Virus record (IMG/VR): IMGVR_UViG_3300021142_000101
Coordinates: 1-34,174 of that record
Reading direction: 5' to 3' (one strand)
DNA length: 34,174 nucleotides
From: a virus
Below the pieces are notes generated by a model. That model was not told the DNA's origin, did not search any database, and worked only from the letters and a program-made list of their open reading frames with translations. Both the position numbers and the translations under genes were made by a program. Each line of letters begins with the position of its first letter. Position 1 is the first letter of the stretch. This document shows positions 30,973 through 34,174 of this stretch, piece by piece.

Positions 30973-33210
30973 ATGGCAAAAGCAAAAGGAGATCAGACTA
31001 CATATTATTTGGGTAATAAGAACTTGCCTGTACCCGAAACTCAGTTTAACTGGACACCGGAAATGGTGGAAGACTTGGAGAGAGCGCGCAAATCTATTTT
31101 ACACTTCTCTCGTTTCTTTTACATTGTTAGTTTGGACGAAGGTAAGCAGCCAATCAAGCTTTATAACTTTCAAAAAAGAGTGCTTAAAGCGTTGGTAGAG
31201 AATAGGTTTAACGTTGTATTAGCTTCTAGACAGATTGGTAAAGCGTTAGCACTAGATACCCCTATACCCACCCCTAATGGTTGGACTACAATGGGAGATT
31301 TAAAAACCGGTGATAAGGTTTATGGTTTAGACGGTAAAGCTTGTAACGTTACTCAAGCACACGATATACTACAAGATAGGGATTGCTATAAAATTACTTT
31401 TGATAGCGGTGAAGTCATTACAGCCGATGCTGAGCATTTATGGTTTACTCAAAGTAGAGACGAAAGACATAGTGGTGGTACGGTAAAAACTACTAAACAG
31501 ATATTTGATACATTAAATACATATGGTGGAGAGCCTAACCATAGAATACCAGCATGTAAAACGTTTACTCTAAATAATAAATGGCATTATATTAAAAACG
31601 TAGAAAAAATAGATTCGGTTCCGGTACGCTGTATAACAGTAGATAGCCCAGACAGCTTGTATCTTTGTGGTAAGCAATATATTCCTACTCATAATACCAC
31701 TATCCTAACCATATTTGCTTTATGGATGATTTGTTTTCATGACGATTATAGAGTATTACTGATTGCAAATAAACAAGAAACAGCTAAGAACATCTTTAAA
31801 CGTATTAAGTTAGCGTACGAAATGTTACCTAACTACATGAAACCAGGTGTAATAGCTTACGCTAAAGAAGGTATGGAACTAGAGAACGGCTCATCGATTG
31901 GTATTAGTACTACAACGTCTGATGCTGCTAGAGGTGAGTCTATTAACTGCCTACTCTTGGACGAAGCTGCATTTATCCCATCAGAGTTTATGGATGACTT
32001 TTGGGAGTCAGTATTCCCTGTCATTTCGTCCTCTAAAAAGTCTAAAATCTTTATGTTATCTACTCCTAATGGTGTAGGTAATCTTTTCTTTAACACCTAT
32101 ACAGATGCAGTAGCGGGTAAAAACGGTTGGCACCACGAGCGAGTAGATTGGCACGAGGTTCCAGGTAGAGATGACAAATGGAAAGAAATGACTATGAGAG
32201 CTCTTGGTTCCGAGGAGTCCTTTAATCAAGAGTATGGTAACGAGTTTAGAGCTGCTGGTGAAAATATTTTCGATAAAGACCAGTTAGATGAATTAACTAG
32301 TAATGCCCCAGAACCCGTCTATGAAGATGATGACGGTACATTTAAAATTTATAAAGATCATATTGATGGACATTTTTATAGTATAGGGGTTGACGTTGGC
32401 GAGGGTATAGGTAGAGCTAACTCTACTATACAAGTAGTGGATGTTACTGATTTAACTAACATAGAACAAGTAGCTACATATGCTAATAACAAACTAGACC
32501 CATTTAACTTTACTGGGAAGCTCGTAGAAATAGCCGGTCAATGGGGTAACCCTCCATTATTAGTAGAGCGTAACAACTGCGGTGCTTCAGTAGTAGATGC
32601 ATTAGTTAATACTCATCAATATCCTAATATAGTAAAGTATACTCCAAGTATGGGTTCGTTTACTGAAAAAGTAGAAAAAGATAACCGTTTAGGTGTTTAT
32701 TCCCATACTAATAGTAAGTTCAACTCCATGGCTAACTTTAGATACTGGATGAACGTACTAAGGTGTGTTAAGTTGTATGATAAAGCCACTATAGAAGAAT
32801 TTAAAACCTATATACGTCAAGCTAATGGGGTATGGAAGAAGCAATCTGACAAGTACTTGGATGATAGAGTAGAAGCTCTTATATGGGCAATGTTTATACT
32901 AGACCCTAAAGTGGTAGAACAGTTTTACGAGGTTACCCAACAAGACAGCAATGGTAGACCATTACACATGATACCTAATAACTGGGACCCGTTTGTAGTT
33001 AGTATGCCAAAGCCTTCTGAAATGTATAATAAGTTTAGTAAAAATAAAGAACCAGATGTTACTGCTCGTAACCCTGTTATCATATCTCAAGGACCAAGCA
33101 ATAGCAACCCTGATATGGATGAACTGTTTGAACAGGGCTGGAGATTGCCTCATGGTAGTCCTGCTGCGGCTATGTTAGATAAAAGGTTTATAAACGATAG
33201 ACCTTATTAA
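30973..33210 (+). CDS. Terminase large subunit, gp17-like, interrupted by an intein
   Basis: The 745-residue precursor is an ATPase/nuclease that packages DNA. The ATPase has Walker A SRQIGK-[intein]-TT with Lys90, Walker B LLLDEAAF with Asp330/Glu331, and the coupling motif LSTPNG at about 362-367. The RNase H-like nuclease has Asp474 (GVDVGEG), Glu532 (LVERNN) and Asp630/Asp631 (YLDDRVEALIW). Residues 91-241 are a 151-residue intein; removal leaves 594 aa, close to T4 gp17 (610 aa). Splicing is needed to restore the ATP-binding loop. The gene is divergent from the tail module and is the only plus-strand gene in the right third. Confidence 0.96.
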   Translation: MAKAKGDQTTYYLGNKNLPVPETQFNWTPEMVEDLERARKSILHFSRFFYIVSLDEGKQPIKLYNFQKRVLKALVENRFNVVLASRQIGKALALDTPIPTPNGWTTMGDLKTGDKVYGLDGKACNVTQAHDILQDRDCYKITFDSGEVITADAEHLWFTQSRDERHSGGTVKTTKQIFDTLNTYGGEPNHRIPACKTFTLNNKWHYIKNVEKIDSVPVRCITVDSPDSLYLCGKQYIPTHNTTILTIFALWMICFHDDYRVLLIANKQETAKNIFKRIKLAYEMLPNYMKPGVIAYAKEGMELENGSSIGISTTTSDAARGESINCLLLDEAAFIPSEFMDDFWESVFPVISSSKKSKIFMLSTPNGVGNLFFNTYTDAVAGKNGWHHERVDWHEVPGRDDKWKEMTMRALGSEESFNQEYGNEFRAAGENIFDKDQLDELTSNAPEPVYEDDDGTFKIYKDHIDGHFYSIGVDVGEGIGRANSTIQVVDVTDLTNIEQVATYANNKLDPFNFTGKLVEIAGQWGNPPLLVERNNCGASVVDALVNTHQYPNIVKYTPSMGSFTEKVEKDNRLGVYSHTNSKFNSMANFRYWMNVLRCVKLYDKATIEEFKTYIRQANGVWKKQSDKYLDDRVEALIWAMFILDPKVVEQFYEVTQQDSNGRPLHMIPNNWDPFVVSMPKPSEMYNKFSKNKEPDVTARNPVIISQGPSNSNPDMDELFEQGWRLPHGSPAAAMLDKRFINDRPY
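31243..31695 (+). other. Class 3-type mini-intein in the terminase Walker A motif
   Basis: The insertion separates Lys90 and Thr242 of GK|TT. Block A is ALALDTPIPTPNGW with Ala1 rather than Cys/Ser. The middle holds GDKVYGLDG, and block B is ITADAEHLWFT with His65 and Trp67. Block F is VPVRCITVDSPDSLYL with Cys130, and block G is YIPTHN with Thr149 and the terminal Asn151, followed by extein Thr. Ala1 with Trp/Cys/Thr at these positions is the WCT signature of class 3 inteins, which splice through the block F Cys. There is no homing endonuclease domain between blocks B and F (about 50 residues only). Confidence 0.93.
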
Positions 33211-33218
33211 GCAGCCAT

Positions 33219-33246
33219 AAAAAAAGCCCTTATTACTAAGGGCTTT
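33219..33246 (-). terminator. Terminator between convergent genes
   Basis: A 10-bp stem AAAGCCCTTA/TAAGGGCTTT with loop TTAC (33223-33246) carries a seven-base T run on the minus strand (33219-33225). On the plus strand it has only TTT, so it mainly ends the minus-strand gene and perhaps also the terminase. Confidence 0.88.
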
Positions 33247-33268
33247 GTGAATTGTCTATGCCTGAAAC

Positions 33269-34174
33269 TTATTTAGTAAAGGCGTTACTTTCACCTTTAT
33301 CAGGTGTAAGATTACCTACTGTATGTAATTTGTGACCGTCTTTTAAATGAGCTGATTCTTTTTCTTTCTTAGGAGCTGGCTCGTTCTTAAAGCTTGCACC
33401 CTGCTCTGAAGCAGCGCCTTTAACTTTAGTTACGCCAGAACCACCGACTTTGTGAATCTTGTGACCATCTTTAAGTTCTTCTGATTTAGCACCTTCGAGT
33501 GGGTGACCTAGGTCTTCAGCTTCAACAGCTTCTCCCATTGCACCGTCTCCATCACCGCCACCGGTGAATGCTTGATCTTCATCACCTAAATCACCATGTT
33601 CTTTATCATATGCTGTATCCTTCTTAAGGAACTTTAAAAGTTTTTCTACCATTTCGATAGCTTCTTCGTGTGTGCAGCATGCTTCTTCACCTTCATCACC
33701 CTCAGGACCACCCATTGCTGGTTCTTCATGATCAGCAGCTGGCTCGACTGGAGCGATTTGTTCTTCTTCTTGAGCAACGAAAGGCACGCCATTAACTGCG
33801 TCCTCATATAGTTTTTGGAATTTTGATTTAGGCATAGTAAAATGTTGTTTATTATATTTAGGAGTTCTGGAACTAGAATCTACAGCCTCCTCTACTTTTT
33901 CTTTTTCAGGAGCTTCTTCATTCTTTTCTGCAGCTTCCATATCTCCTTCTTCTTGCTTTGTTTCTTTAGCTGCTTCTTGTTTTTCTTTAGCTTCGTTCTT
34001 CTTAAAGCCTTCAGCTGCATCAGGACCTGTACCTTTAGCTAGCTTTTCTTCTTTCTTACCAAAACCTTCTCCTACTTTAGGGGCGTTTTCATTAAGAGCT
34101 TCTTGCTTTGAAGATGTAGGTAAGTACATTGAAGCGTCTGTTAAAAGAATATCAGGCTGCTTATTGCTAGTTTG
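33269..34174 (-). CDS. Acidic, repeat-containing phage protein (5' end outside window)
   Basis: The frame stays open through the right edge, so the listed part is a fragment of at least 301 residues (an ATG at 34129 exists but is not needed). The first 110 residues are Lys/Glu-rich and disordered. From an internal ATG at 33835 a second segment starts, MPKSKFQKLYEDAVNG, with an acidic region, a CCTHEEAIEMVEKLLKFLKKD helix and a tail. The tail carries the repeat LKDGHKIHKVGG / LKDGHKLHTVGN. The charge pattern resembles phage prohead core or scaffold components, but this is inference; portal and protease genes are not in the window. Confidence 0.6.
   Translation of the reverse strand, partial: QTSNKQPDILLTDASMYLPTSSKQEALNENAPKVGEGFGKKEEKLAKGTGPDAAEGFKKNEAKEKQEAAKETKQEEGDMEAAEKNEEAPEKEKVEEAVDSSSRTPKYNKQHFTMPKSKFQKLYEDAVNGVPFVAQEEEQIAPVEPAADHEEPAMGGPEGDEGEEACCTHEEAIEMVEKLLKFLKKDTAYDKEHGDLGDEDQAFTGGGDGDGAMGEAVEAEDLGHPLEGAKSEELKDGHKIHKVGGSGVTKVKGAASEQGASFKNEPAPKKEKESAHLKDGHKLHTVGNLTPDKGESNAFTK

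Noticed and set aside
31455-31600. Homing endonuclease inside the intein
   Set aside because: Only about 50 residues separate blocks B and F and no LAGLIDADG or HNH motif is present.
1-34174. CRISPR arrays, insertion sequences, integrase or attachment sites
   Set aside because: No regularly spaced repeats, transposase, integrase or flanking inverted repeats were seen.

Overview
The window is part of an AT-rich genome of a T4-like contractile-tailed phage (myovirus). The evidence is a complete tail module (sheath, tube, tape measure, hub/spike, gp53-like wedge), a T4-type large terminase, a gp45-like sliding clamp and an RNase H-type 5'-3' exonuclease. The gene content (GTP cyclohydrolase I, SGNH hydrolase, sulfotransferase-like and fucosyltransferase-like enzymes, several tube-like paralogues) resembles marine T4-like phages of cyanobacteria or SAR11/other bacterioplankton. 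The host cannot be fixed from sequence alone; a signal-peptide-bearing beta-barrel protein points to a Gram-negative one.

Layout. 1-5118 (+): a tight replication/metabolism operon with the clamp, folE, the exonuclease and small unknown or zinc-ribbon proteins. 5129-9307: tRNA-Glu, tRNA-Gln and tRNA-Gly interleaved with a cassette of a methyltransferase, three sulfotransferase-like paralogues, a CxxC metal-chelating protein and a minus-strand SGNH hydrolase. 9308-13350: mixed strands with two small unknown genes, a full-length one-piece tmRNA (ssrA), a small membrane peptide, a fucosyltransferase-like gene, a secreted outer-membrane beta-barrel-like protein and unknown genes. 13347-30924 (-): the virion module, read from high to low coordinates: unknown, nucleotidyltransferase, tube-like protein, sheath, tube and tube paralogues, two gp26/gp51-like hub proteins, tape measure, baseplate proteins, hub/spike. 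30973-33210 (+): large terminase with a class 3-type mini-intein splitting its Walker A motif. 33269-34174 (-): an acidic, probably head-related protein cut by the window edge.

The most notable signals are the tmRNA with its own proteolysis tag frame, the mini-intein, the phage-encoded outer-membrane protein, the sulfotransferase-like triad with one probable pseudoenzyme, and a recurrent hexamer TAA[A/G]T[A/T] placed 5-7 nt before the start codons of about fourteen genes. The hexamer resembles the T4 late promoter (TATAAATA). If it is a -10 element, many late mRNAs would start at or next to the AUG and be essentially leaderless. The sliding clamp at the left end would fit, since T4 late transcription needs the clamp.
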